From the NCBI RefSeq assembly GCF_001949145.1, contig NW_019091370.1, positions 1,805,368 through 1,869,367 of the forward strand: 64,000 nucleotides of DNA, in the 5' to 3' direction. The notes under the pieces were generated by a model that had not been told where the DNA came from, ran no database searches, and saw nothing but the letters and a program-made list of their open reading frames with translations. Of this stretch, positions 24,301-32,700 are shown one piece after another. Origin of the DNA: Acanthaster planci. Lineage: Eukaryota; Echinodermata; Asteroidea; Valvatida; Acanthasteridae. A program made the position numbers and the translations under genes. The stretch's first letter is position 1. Each line of letters starts with the position of its first letter.

Positions 24301-27300
24301 TGATTAAAACATAATTCTGAAATCCAGAAGAAGAAAAAAAAAACCCAACCAACCAACAAACAAACACACACACCCCTGATGAAATGAAGGAACACTTGAA
24401 AAGCGGCAATTAACTTCACAAAACTATCAAGATAAAGAGGAATATTAGAACATGATGATGGGCGCAAAAAGCTGGGATTTGGTGAAGATTATATTGATAG
24501 AGCGTTGGAACCCAGTTTGTGTTAAATAAATTTTGGTGAGGCAGACACAGGCAGCTACAATGTCCACACAGGCTCTTGTAAAATGATACTGTAATTGAAC
24601 CCTACACTGGTACCAAAGTCACCTGGTTTACTTTCACAGATGTTCAAATAACATTGGCATTGTGCCAACTTGGCAATGGAAACTGGGCTACTGCAAACAT
24701 AAATTATGATCATTATCAGCTAAACAGCAAATTATGATCATTATCAGCTAAACGGCAAATTGTGATCATTATCAACTAAACGGAGAACATCAAGGGCCAA
24801 GGTTGGCATCCATTTTCCTGTTGAAGATAGCAACTTCCAAATAGACACATGTACATAAATTTATTCAATTTTGAACTATCATTTATAACTGGCATTGTAA
24901 ACATGGACAGTCCAGAACAGAAATGCAGTGGACTGACTGCAATGCCAGTCAAAAATCTACATGATATAAACATGTCCACTCCAATGTCAAAATAAATATA
25001 TTATTTCATGTCCTCTCAGCCCCGTGTATTTTGCCCTATTCTTTACAAAATTATCCGACTGGCTCTTGTGACTTCCGTCTGAAGGCTACGGCAGCATTTT
25101 GGTACCAGCATTTATTGCAAAACCCAGGGCAGTGCAAAGTCTGCAGCACTTGACATAACGACACAGAGGATGATTTTATTATGATAATATATGCGTTGTA
25201 CATGTATGAGTGACTATTATATGGTTTGTCTGCACATGTTGAAGAAATGAATGCACATAAATGGATGAAGGACTCTTTTGCAACCTGCTTACATGAAATG
25301 ACTATCTTGTCAATGATTAGATATATCTCTCGACATGCCTTTCAGGGCAGGTCTGTGGTTAATTTTTTTTTTTTAATTAATCATTTTATCACAATCCCCT
25401 AAGGTGACGTACTTCGATGTTTCCATCGACTTTCCTCAGTGTTGACGAACCTCTTTGTTGAAATCGAAATTCAAATTAATTCAGTTACATTTAACTGCAG
25501 GTTCTATTGCCATCAAAGTACATTCTGTTGGACCTTTGTGAAGGATTTCAGTGTCACCAAATTTAGTCTGATATTTAAAAATGGTAGAATCAGGATATAA
25601 ACATGGTGGAATTAGGATATCAGGCCAAAAAATCAGCAGAGTTTCCCATGAGGTGTCGCGCATGAACCAATCTTACAAAATCAGACACGAACATATCAAA
25701 TTTCTTTAAAAGTTGACAAATTCTGATACAACATACACCAAACTACAACTTTTTCAGAGAATTATTTTCTTATGTTGGGGCACTTTTTTGAGAGATGATT
25801 ACACACCACAAAAAAAGAGAAAAATTGGAAAATCAAGCCCCCATAGAATCTCAGTGACACTTTGTTGCGGGTGAGTAAAACTCCAGGCTTATGAACAGGA
25901 AAGTTGAGAGCTTGACAAAATTACACTTTTTGTAAAAACACGGCATTGGAGGAGAAAAATCAAAGTACACTATTGTGAGGGGCCCGCCACATTACGGTAC
26001 ATCAACAATAACTACTCCCCCACAGTGTTTCCTTGACAACACATAGCGTACGGTAGATAAAAAAGGAGGCCATGTAGAACGACGTGCATCATGTGCATAA
26101 CATGCTCAGGACGCCTGACGTACGTACTGCACAATTTCTGAGCATCATATGCATATGACCCAAGTTGTTCTGTGTGGCTTCCTTTTCTGTCTACTCATAG
26201 CGTACCTCACTCTTGGGTAAATCTGACCTATGACCTTTTGACTGACTGGGAAAAATATTAACACTGCTTGTTCTCTAACATCCACCATCATATAAACGCC
26301 AGGTAACTTATTATTCCACTTACTGTGAAAATCAATCAGACTTGACGACAGTTGGCAAAATTAGGGACCTGGCGACGACACAGTCACAGATGTAACACAA
26401 AGGACTACCCAGGGGAAATTTTGAAAGAATACCGATGTTGATGCCAAATTTCTGATCGCATATACAAAGTCTATAGTGGGGCATCAACTTTCCTCAAGCA
26501 CCTTAGTCTCAGAATCAAGCCTTTCAAAATGACAATTGACTTCCACTGCAAAATGCGGAGTCAGGATGCATTATTTCTTTCCAGGGCTTCTCCAGCAACC
26601 TACCTTGCCGTGTTTGCGCAGGTAGTTGTGGCAAGAGTGCAGGACAAGCCCCGGCTTCTTCTTGCCGATGTTGACCAACGACGTGGCGATGATAGTGCGC
26701 ACGCCCGTGTTCTTGTCGTATGCTGTATCAATCATAGCCATCACCATGGCTGGAAAAATGTTTTTAAACAAGGGGAATAATACAGTTGATCAGACTTGTT
26801 GAAGACTAGAGAGCCTGAAAACCAAGATCCAATTGAGAATAAGTGGAACCCAGTTACAGACTTTTTTTAATGTACCTTTTTAGAAAATCCCAAAACCTTC
26901 TTGAAATGACAACACAAGTTTTATAATTTATAAACAGTTTCCCATGGGCCAAATGAAACGGAAAATTTTGTGTTTCAATTCCACAGAGTGCATCTATGCT
27001 GCACAACTGTTTTTCTTGGAAAGAATTTCTGGACCACCAACATGATCAAAATCATATTCCTTGTACTCATAGGCCCTAGCCTAGGCAATCTCGATTGTCA
27101 CAAAAACTGACAAGTTTACTCTAAACTTGTTTAAAAAAAAACGAAATGTTTGTCAGTTGCAATGAGGGTAAATATACATTCACATGTTCAGCTAGTATGT
27201 AGGCCCTATGTTTGCTTGTTTTATTTCAATTCAGTTCTATGTGCCATTCTAATTCGCACAAAAAGGAATTGCACTAAATTTTCACGAAATAGATGCACCA

Positions 27301-27379
27301 AGCAGATCTCATTTTCCTTACCGTCGATTTGACCGCCTGTACAGAATCCTTCATCTTCTCCAGGTAACGGCATGATCAT
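191..27379 (-). CDS. MROH1: MROH1 orthologue, HEAT-repeat protein, 29 exons, 3' end outside window
   Basis: Maestro heat-like repeat protein 1 is a large cytosolic HEAT-repeat scaffold (human about 1,640 residues) reported to act at lysosomes under WASH control. Exons in transcript order: 27322-27379, 26604-26749, 23111-23242, 22113-22275, 19728-19826, 19197-19349, 18210-18350, 17634-17726, 16798-16987, 15541-15614, 14636-14767, 14101-14208, 13332-13517, 12239-12380, 11784-11842, 11066-11173, 10827-10946, 10123-10245, 8397-8546, 7615-7817, 6802-7042, 5988-6098, 5722-5857, 4972-5084, 3913-4065, 2586-2740, 2034-2199, 789-1003, 191-328. All were placed by GT-AG sites, phase closure and collinearity with the remembered vertebrate protein. 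Diagnostic stretches are QTAASGVLVALG (exon 4), RLEEQVPKLIPSVL (exon 7), GCAYGLGFCASSHLD (exon 18) and DKSEADVERIKS (exon 19). Exon 29 ends in phase 2 at a GTAAGG donor, so the rest lies left of the window. There is one phase problem, at exon 5/6. The order of exons and the family are firm; single boundaries may be off by a few bases. Confidence 0.93.
4558..4911. repeat. 59-bp tandem repeat with 118-bp dimer, six copies
   Basis: The phrase TCATTTTAAG recurs at 4558, 4617, 4676, 4735, 4794 and 4853, a constant 59-base step. Copies 3+4 and 5+6 are essentially identical as 118-bp dimers, while copies 1 and 2 differ more. The array sits in MROH1 intron 24, just downstream (left) of exon 24. Confidence 0.9.
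5216..5440. repeat. Dispersed repeat, copy 1 (partner at 19.85-20.09 kb)
   Basis: Shares with the second copy, in the same order, the phrases GAGTCCATC, ACAAGTCC, CAGTCATAAG / TGGTCATAGG, GGTGAACAATGACAAA, GAATAGCTTGTGAATTGGCT and GGACTTG. It lies in MROH1 intron 23 and has no recognised coding potential. Confidence 0.65.
5571..5611. repeat. (ATCA)n microsatellite
   Basis: An uninterrupted tetranucleotide run of ATCA/TCAA units, about eight copies, in MROH1 intron 23. Confidence 0.9.
7840..8160. repeat. Degenerate CAATCACAA-type simple tandem repeat
   Basis: Phrases such as CAATCACAA, AATCATAAGTCTATCACAAG and CAATCACAAAC recur at about 18-20 base spacing. It lies in MROH1 intron 19, directly before exon 20. 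The best-conserved core (about 7960-8050) is an imperfect 36-40 base dimer. Confidence 0.75.
8547..10122 (-). other. MROH1: MROH1 intron 18 (1.6 kb)
   Basis: The 13-base word GGTTTCTGGTCAG (9030-9042) is matched by its exact complement CTGACCAGAAACC at 9485-9497. This could bound a 470-base inserted element, though nothing between them is recognisable. No exon is missing by phase. Confidence 0.55.
11233..11690 (-). mobile_element. Penelope-like retroelement fragment with GIY-YIG endonuclease region
   Basis: An open frame inside MROH1 intron 15 encodes a linker and endonuclease segment typical of endonuclease-bearing Penelope-like elements. In order it has RVPLVLAYHPRNIPVRNVL (near 11646), the FRHDLSVGDTVVHSQL motif, a CQCPRCNTCP cysteine cluster, YRIRGDHTC, and HCITCHCCGKLYIGETKRR (YIGET at about 11269-11283) followed by DRSAEHL. 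No reverse transcriptase is present, because MROH1 exon 15 begins about 100 bases upstream. The C-terminus also stops soon after EHL, so the copy is truncated at both ends. The reading frame is still open over about 140 codons, which suggests a fairly recent insertion. It lies in the same orientation as MROH1. Confidence 0.85.
11784..11842 (-). CDS. MROH1: MROH1 exon 15, 59-nt small exon
   Basis: This short exon completes the phase-1 end of exon 14 and reads E-NLDDENKWSQKSWEDLLLK. It then joins exon 16 (LLSKSLDTIEEEDWHCEIG) in phase 0. Human MROH1 has a corresponding acidic, W-containing linker here (DEHTEETLPQEEWEEKLL). The acceptor ends CACAG and the donor is GTATGT. The exon is easy to miss because a transposon-derived open frame runs through it in another frame. 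Confidence 0.8.
12015..12235 (-). mobile_element. Fragments with tRNA-like box B motifs (SINE remnant)
   Basis: Two box B-like words occur, GGTTCGAATCC (complement of 12042-12052) and GGTTCGAACCC around 12183-12193. Each has a tRNA-like upstream stretch (ACTTGTGGTTCTCAGG; TTGCGTTTCTGTAATAGGG). Neither folds convincingly as an intact tRNA by eye. The pair probably marks a dimeric or nested SINE in MROH1 intron 14. Confidence 0.45.
12786..13245. mobile_element. Possible non-autonomous DNA transposon bounded by GAATATTCG-rich ends
   Basis: Both ends of this 460-base interval share the phrase ACCGAATATT and clusters of the palindrome GAATATTC (12800-12870 and 13185-13245). The left end starts TAGGGCTGTGCCGAGTATTA, which resembles termini of hAT-type non-autonomous elements. 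The middle is AT-rich with no recognisable coding sequence. It lies in MROH1 intron 13. No target-site duplication was identified. Confidence 0.4.
14308..14479. repeat. 57-bp minisatellite, three copies
   Basis: The unit starts TTCCGCTCAATTTGCAGATT and ends CGGAACTGAGCACTG; copies start at 14308, 14365 and 14421. Each copy boundary carries an imperfect palindrome, GGAACTGAGCACTGTTCC. It lies in MROH1 intron 11. Confidence 0.85.
15351..15498. mobile_element. Near-perfect palindrome, MITE-like foldback element
   Basis: Arms of about 67 bases run from CCTTATTGCT at 15351 to the complementary AGCAATAAGG ending at 15498, around a loop of about 14 bases. The inner stem (CACAATGG, AAAGGCATTGTGGGAAGGAA) is almost perfectly paired. 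There is no coding capacity. A clear target-site duplication is not visible. It lies in MROH1 intron 10, about 40 bases from exon 10. Confidence 0.75.
15815..16262 (-). mobile_element. tRNA-derived SINE-like element, copy 3, interrupted by the gap
   Basis: Read on the minus strand it starts ATGTGGTTAGGG, has a decayed box B (GGTTTAAATCTC), then GTTGTGACCTTAGGCAGGTC and GAGTAAATGGGTACC. After the N gap it ends with ACTCCCCAGGGAG and TGATAATAC. The order of motifs matches copy 2. It lies in MROH1 intron 9. Confidence 0.6.
15925..16062. other. Assembly gap (138 N)
   Basis: A run of 138 undetermined bases lies in MROH1 intron 9, within or beside a SINE-like repeat. No coding exon is expected here, since exons 9 and 10 join in phase without it. 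Confidence 0.99.
19197..19826 (-). CDS. MROH1: MROH1 exons 5 and 6 with a one-base phase conflict
   Basis: Exon 5 (19728-19826) encodes FGFVPFLTATLGTLLPMLG and ends ...KQDNMKWVCVH plus one base before a consensus GTAAGT donor. Exon 6 (19197-19349) follows a strong pyrimidine tract and reads HLARFSESIEDYVANIDSA in phase 0. Joined at these consensus sites the frame slips by one base, although the residue count matches human MROH1 if the junction is read as CVH-HLARF. Alternatives are weaker donors (GTCTGT or GTGCAC) that end exon 5 after W or VC, or an upstream acceptor near 19375 that adds about nine residues. A one-base assembly error at the exon 5 end is equally possible. Confidence 0.7.
19862..20095. 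repeat. Dispersed repeat, copy 2 (partner at 5.2-5.4 kb)
   Basis: Same orientation as the first copy: GAGTCCATC, TCACAAGTCC, GGTGAACAGTGACAAACGAA, TGAATAGCCTGTGAATTGGC, then repeated GAGATGGACTTG. It lies in MROH1 intron 4, immediately before SINE copy 2. Confidence 0.65.
20185..20478 (+). mobile_element. tRNA-derived SINE-like element, copy 2
   Basis: This is a degenerate relative of the 23.6-kb copy: GGGTTCGGAACC in the box B position, then GACCTTGGGTGAGCCACTCC and CATAAATCGGTATG. Its 3' part (CACTCCCCAGGGAGAGGAAA to ATCATAATATT) matches the 3' part of copy 3. It lies in MROH1 intron 4. Confidence 0.6.
21733..22030. repeat. 26-bp minisatellite, about 11 copies
   Basis: The unit ATGAGCACAGCCAAAATTGC followed by AACTGT repeats with a 26-base period (for example starts at 21785, 21811, 21837). 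Two variants alternate irregularly: AAAATTGCAACTG and AAATTTGCGACTG. The left end is degenerate. It lies in MROH1 intron 4, close to exon 4. Open frames across it on the minus strand are a by-product of the repeat. Confidence 0.9.
23574..23870 (+). mobile_element. tRNA-derived SINE-like element, copy 1
   Basis: A pol III-type internal promoter is visible: box A-like TGGCCAAGTGGTTGGGG near 23575 and a perfect box B GGTTCGAATCC near 23620. The body contains CCTTGGCAAGCCACTTCACC and GGTATAAATGGGTACCAGC, which recur in the copies near 20.2 and 16.1 kb. It lies in MROH1 intron 2 on the strand opposite to the gene. The 3' tail differs from the other two copies. Confidence 0.7.
24701..24784. repeat. 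28-bp tandem repeat, three copies
   Basis: The unit AAATTATGATCATTATCAGC plus TAAACAGC begins at 24701, 24729 and 24757. It lies in MROH1 intron 2. Confidence 0.85.
26042..26205. mobile_element. Foldback element flanked by CATAGCGTAC direct repeats
   Basis: The 10-base word CATAGCGTAC occurs at 26042-26051 and again at 26196-26205. Between them, two imperfectly complementary arms are visible (left AAAAAAGGAGGCCATGTAGAAC, 21-22 bases in part; right the complement of CAGAAAAGGAAGCCACACAG). The arms also share CATGCTCAG and its complement. It lies in MROH1 intron 2. It could be a non-autonomous DNA transposon or simply a degenerate palindrome. Confidence 0.5.
27322..27379 (-). CDS. MROH1: MROH1 first coding exon with start codon
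   Basis: The proposed start is the ATG at 27379, giving MIMPLPGEDEGFCTGGQID and then a split codon into exon 2 (AMVMAMIDTAYDKN). An in-frame TAA lies about 30 bases upstream and this is the first ATG after it. A second in-frame ATG follows at codon 3 and could be used instead. The donor reads GTAAGG. A non-coding 5' exon farther right cannot be excluded. Confidence 0.75.
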
Positions 27380-27996
27380 GCAACTCAGTGTCCCTGACAC
27401 TTTGCTGGCTTACCGGGTGTTATTCTGAGGAAAAAGAATTTTTTCTGAGTGTTTTTTGCTGATCAATCCCTCGTTCCGCGAGAACATTAATGTACGGCGT
27501 ATAAATTTACGCCTTCATGTAATGTAGGACCTATTGTGCATGTACATTCAGTGTCAGCTGACAACACTTCACGCCTTCACCGGTGATGTGGGCAAAAATC
27601 AGCAAGGCGTGAGTCTAGTCACGCGACCACCTGCAGGTCACCTCCCAGGTCAAACTTAAGTATTTGACGGCTGCACTGGAGACTAACTTTGACATTCGTC
27701 GTGTAGCTTTATTTAGGGAGGTGGTCTATTGCCCTGCCCAGAAAAAAAAATGAAAATGAAAAAACAAAGCGAAAGAAATAAAAAAAGGATTAAAGGAGGT
27801 GACGATCAGCAATGCACTTGGAAAAACCTCGAAATGGACCTCCCACAAGTTCTCCCTGGAAAAGTGTTAATTGCCTTTCCCTTCCCAGAAAAAAATTGGG
27901 GGCCCATGTTCGGGGGTTACGTAATACATTACTATCTTTAAACTTGTTACTAATGGCACCGACTGTCGTAATTGGGATCGCACGTATACACACTAC

Positions 27997-28068
27997 GAAC
28001 ATCTAACAAAAGAAACAGTGCACTAAGCGTCCATTGTTATTGCATCGTGCGTCTTTTGTTAGATGTTC
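27997..28068. repeat. Perfect 16-bp inverted repeat (hairpin)
   Basis: GAACATCTAACAAAAG at 27997-28012 is followed after 40 bases by its exact reverse complement CTTTTGTTAGATGTTC at 28053-28068. It may be the ends of a tiny foldback element or a structured transcript. It lies about 0.6 kb upstream of the MROH1 start. Confidence 0.8.
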
Positions 28069-29286
28069 ATATTGCAGTACTTTCGGGCAGGTTAATATCA
28101 TACATCGCAATTTATAAGTTTCACTTTCAATCAAGGAGGGTTTCAAGTTTGATTCGAACATGAGGAAAATCGGTTTGAATTTACTCTAGGATCCGTATCT
28201 CAACATAAGGGTGTATAACTGATTGACTATGATTGACCTGATTGTATGGCAGGGGGCTCGTATATGGCAACTTTTCAAGGGATGTTCCATCCTGATGAAT
28301 TCCAAAGTCTCGGTACAAGACTTCCTTTTGTAGTACATTTAAACGAGACAGATCTCACAAAGCTCACAAATGCACGGCTGGATTTGTTTGAAAAGAATTG
28401 TCCAGTGGGGAAACAAGACAAGGCCTTTTTTCAGTTGATTTCTTTCAGTTAAGACGAGTCAAGGCGTTCCTAACCACTGAAATCCTCATTTCTCATTCAT
28501 TTGGTGTTCAACCGTTGGTTCAAATCTCCATACAAGGGTATTTTATTTTGGATGGATGCATTATTTATTCACAAGACAGCATTTATAAAGGGTAGTTGCC
28601 AATCAAAAGAAATTAAGTGGGTGAAACAAGGCTATCAACAACTGAAGAAATCAATGCACAGAAACCACAATTTCAGGAGAAACGTTTTAATTTTATTTTT
28701 AAAAGTGTTCAAAATTTGCATGCCCTTTTCAGCGTCAATTTTAAGACCCCTTTTAAAAATCTTTTAGCTGCATCCGAGAAAAACGACTTATTAATTAAAC
28801 AACATTTTATTTCAAAGTCATTCTTATGGTACAAACTGTTCATTTTTCATGTTGCAATTTTTGTAATGTTTACCACAAAACTACCCTTTCAAAAATGGAA
28901 GTCACTATTATGTCCAGTTTAATTTAAAATATGTGCTTTTCGTGCAACGCATTCGTAAAATCCAAAAAACAAGCACCAGCGTTTGAAATATTCGTTTCAG
29001 CCTTTAAAATGTTTTCAAAGAATTCTCAATAAAGGGGTATGATACAGAGACTCCGAAAGGGGGCCATTTAAGCCAGTACAAAAGATTGACATTCTCCAAA
29101 CAATTTGGTTCTTGGTTGATTGCAAACACATTTTTTAAAAACTTAAAAATTAAAAAAATAGCCGCTTAAAACATTTCCCCAGAGCTACATATACATACAG
29201 AGCAAATTACCAAAAAAAAAAACCACTTAGCAAGGATAGCACGGAAAGATACATGTTTTCTATGTGTGAGCTTCTAAGAAATGATT

Positions 29287-29292
29287 TTTATT
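29287..29292 (-). terminator. Candidate polyadenylation signal AATAAA of the HYR gene
   Basis: First minus-strand AATAAA after the stop codon, about 240 bases downstream. Other AATAAA words follow farther left in this AT-rich region (for example 28806-28811), so the true site is uncertain. Confidence 0.45.
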
Positions 29293-29534
29293 TTAGTATA
29301 TTTGCAAAAAGTGACCCAGAACTGTGGATAAACCAGCCATCAGAGTACCGAGCTCCTCAAAATGCAAACACAAAACTAAGCGCAGCATTACATCAAAACG
29401 AGTTCAAGCAAACTAAGACATCTATTGTTAAAAAAATAGTTACAACTTTTAAAATGTTAAAAAATATCAAAAGCCGATTCTAATTTTGCGGCAATAAAAA
29501 TATAAATACACAAAACAGTCCCTAGGGGCCCTTT

Positions 29535-29734
29535 TTAGTAGACCAGATTAGCCTTGTCGATTGCGTCTGTCCTGGCTGCGGCGGTGCGGGGCGCCAGTCG
29601 GCTGACAGTGACGGCCAGAATGACAATGACAAAGCCCAGCAGAACCATCACGGCCCCCATCAGCCACGTCTCAAAGGAGCCGTCCCGGTCCTGGTGCATC
29701 TCTAGCTCCATGGGGGTCAGCGGCTTGGTCGAAT
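29535..29734 (-). CDS. Terminal exon: stalk, transmembrane helix, cytoplasmic tail, stop
   Basis: After a short acidic stalk ([20 protein letters not shown]) a 21-residue hydrophobic helix begins [10 protein letters not shown] and ends ILAVTV. The tail [22 protein letters not shown] (22 residues) ends at a TAA at 29535-29537. A positively charged inner flank (R at +2 and +6) supports type I topology. No known signalling motif is evident beyond the terminal tyrosine. Confidence 0.9.
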
Positions 29735-32700
29735 CTGCATTAAGTGAAACGCGAAAGCAGAGTGTAGGGGATTCTGAAAAACCAAGCAGGCTTTCCCCAA
29801 CGCCGTGAAAAATCTGGGGGAATACAACTTACAACACGATACAAAAAATGTTGCAGGCTTAATTCCAAGTCGCCCAGGAGTATTGGAAAAGCTTGTGCAT
29901 ATCGAGTGGTAGAGCCCTTCCTCCGCAAAGTTCACACTGCAAAGATGACCACGGTCGCTTAAAACTTGAAGTGGACAAACTTAATTTCAGTCAAAGTGAC
30001 TGGCATCAGTAATTGCTCTTCAAACACCATTGAGAACATTCCACAGCACGCATCCATGTCAGTGATGTGAAGAGCTGAAGTTATTTTCTCAAGAATGAAC
30101 TTTTCCTGAATGATTTTCCAGAGAGAAATGCAAACCACTTTGACACAACTTATCGGGACATGCAACGGATCTTCCAAGTCTTCATGCCACCTCTGCACCA
30201 TTGATTACTTCTGTAGATTCCAAAGTCAGTTTACATACCGGAACCCATGCTCGCTCTCTTCTTTTCGCACAGGACACCGGTGAAGTTGCTTGGGCAGGCA
30301 CAAGAGTAGCTCCAACCGTCAGGTATGCAAACACCGCCATTTAGGCACATGCAGTCATCTGTGTGACAAACAATACCGAAGTCGGTTACCGGTCCAAGGA
30401 CACCAGTCAACACCAGATGCATCTCAATTCAAACACAAGGGTGCTTAGAGGGTTTTCTTTTCTAACTTTTATCCACACACTGGCTCTTCCTAAAATGTCC
30501 CCAGTGGTTCATTGTGATTGTTTAGTTATAACACCCCCGGGGTTTGCATTTATACATTAAATTGAGACCAAGACCAATAGAAATTGCAAATATCAGGCTG
30601 CTCAGAAAGTCCAATCAAATGGTCAATCTGCCAAAACTATCAAGTTCAAAAATCTTTGCACCGGTTTTAACACAAAATGGTTTCGTTGGCATTCGGAGTG
30701 TGGGAATAGGACTTTTCAATCCAAGACAGACCTTTACAGTCGTCTCAAAGTGACAGAGAAAGTCGACCTGATACATTAATTTCACGACAGAATAATCAAA
30801 ACAATTTTGTTCGTTCACATACCTTGGCTGACATCTCTCCTGTTTCTCTGATCTGTTGGGCAAGGGACAGAAAGGGAACAGTTGATCGATTGAAAACAGA
30901 TGGCAAAATGTACTGGGGTCGGCACAAACTCGTAATAGAAGCTTGAGAATGTTCGCTTTACAGAGAAAAAAAAGGGGGCTGTACAAACTGAAGAGTTCCC
31001 CGAAATATCTCCCTCTACAAGTCTAGGCTACAGGGCGACGGGTCATTTGTACGGTCCCAGGTAATGGTGACAGCAACGCGTCATCTATCATTTCGAAAGT
31101 TAGTATACAGTAGCCAACAATGCGGCCCTTGTTACCACGATTTGTTTCCACACGAGAGTCTTTAAGTAAAAAGGACTCGGTTAGATAGTTTGATAGGTTA
31201 GGATATTAACATTCAATCGGCAGGAGAAGCAAGGAGTTTATACGACAGAATTTTACACTTGATGGCGAGGTTAACACTTTCAGCGGTTTCCGGCTGCGTT
31301 TTGAATCGATTAGTCGGACTGTTTTGCACCCGAGACCACATTACCCAACATCCTTTGCATTCATGTCTGAATTGGATAGCCGGAGGGGGCAGGCTACAAC
31401 TTCCCTGTTTTGATGCAGTCACATCAGGGTGAAAAACCACAACCACACAACAGTGCCCAAAACCGAAAGTCAAGGATGGCAAATGGACAAAGTGCATCAG
31501 TGTACATCACCTACACGATCAGACACCGTTTGAATATACAGCCTGCATGTCGATGACGTCTGGCTTTGTTCCCAAGTACGCTCTCCTGTGGAGCTCGAAA
31601 TCCGTCATCCGAGATAGCTCCGGCAGGAAAGCGCACGCGCGCAAACAAAGCACGACATCATTGGCACGTGGGCTCGTCAATAAGGGGGAGGGAGGGGTTT
31701 ATTCAAGAACATCTACCGAGACACTCACTGAGACAGAGGTACTCTGGAGGGTCGGGTCTGTAATAGCAGTCCTGGTTTGCAGGGCAGGGGTTGCTGGCAC
31801 AGGGGTTGCCAGTGTTATTACCTGCAAAGACAGACCAGATAGCGAAATCTTTGAAGATAAAAAATATCAAACTTTTCTGTTTTTTTTCAACAGCCTCTAC
31901 AAACCCTGCCCTATCCAAACCCGCGGCCACTGTCATCTGTCAGTGTCGTATCGTATTTTTTACATTTTAGCCAAAACAGAAAAACGGGTAAGGTTTGATA
32001 CCGTGGTAAGACTTTTAAGTGTTGCTGGGTTGATGTTGGGAAAAACAGTGGATTTTCAGGAAGTTACAAATTGGACGACAGGCTCAACTTTAGTACGAAC
32101 ATCGAGTGGTCATGCAGAATTAGCCATGTTAATAAATACAGGAAGGGGGGTTGGTTAGTGGGCGGGACTAGGTACCTGAGGTGACTGTGATCGTGAATGA
32201 GCAGATGGCCTCATTTCCGGCCGGGTCGGTGAAGGTGTATGTGATCACATTGATGCCGGCTGCAAAGAAAGAGTTCGGGTTGTCGCTGCGGGTGACCGAA
32301 ACCGAGCCCGAGTTGTCCGAGGCGGACGGCTCCGACCAGGGCACCGACACGCTGCTGCTGCCGGCTGGCAAGACCTCCGTGATGTCAGATGGGCAATTGG
32401 TGATTGTTGGTGCTTCCGTGTCCACTGTCAGGGTAAGATATTGTAAAAAGGCATCAGTGTTTCAGAGTCTTATCTCTACCTAGCTGTGCAAAATTTTGAA
32501 AGGACTTTCCCTGACCTACCACTGCACAATACAATCTTTAGACTAATCGATAAGTCCTTCCCCTAAAGTGGATGGGGCTCCACCTCTCGCAATTCAACAA
32601 ATCCTCAGATTCCTGACGGATTTGTCGAGGATCTGGGAGGTTGGTTAGAACGATTCCCTCTTTCTTCAATGTAAAAGGGATTTTTGGGCCGAAGAAACTT

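Larger units (their letters stand above)
23243..26603 (-). other. MROH1: MROH1 intron 2 (3.4 kb)
   Basis: Apart from SINE copy 1, the 28-bp repeat and the 26.0-26.2 kb foldback element, I see only AT-rich unique-looking sequence. There is also a low-complexity AACCAACCAACAAACAAACA stretch near 24345-24365. No exon candidate fits between exons 2 and 3, which join in phase. Confidence 0.7.
27380..29534. promoter_or_regulatory. Intergenic region: presumed MROH1 promoter and HYR-gene 3' flank
   Basis: No coding sequence is recognisable. The right part must hold the 3' UTR of the HYR gene, whose first AATAAA on the minus strand is at 29287-29292. The left part must hold the MROH1 5' UTR and promoter. 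A small inverted repeat GGCGTATAAATTTACGCC sits at 27496-27513, about 120 bases upstream of the MROH1 ATG, but I cannot claim a TATA function. A 16-bp-arm hairpin lies at 27997-28068. Short open frames at 28246-28922 on the plus strand are AT-rich and unrecognised. Confidence 0.5.

Noticed and set aside
28246-28922. Overlapping plus-strand open frames in the intergenic region
   Set aside because: Strong AT bias, no domain and no supported start or splice structure.
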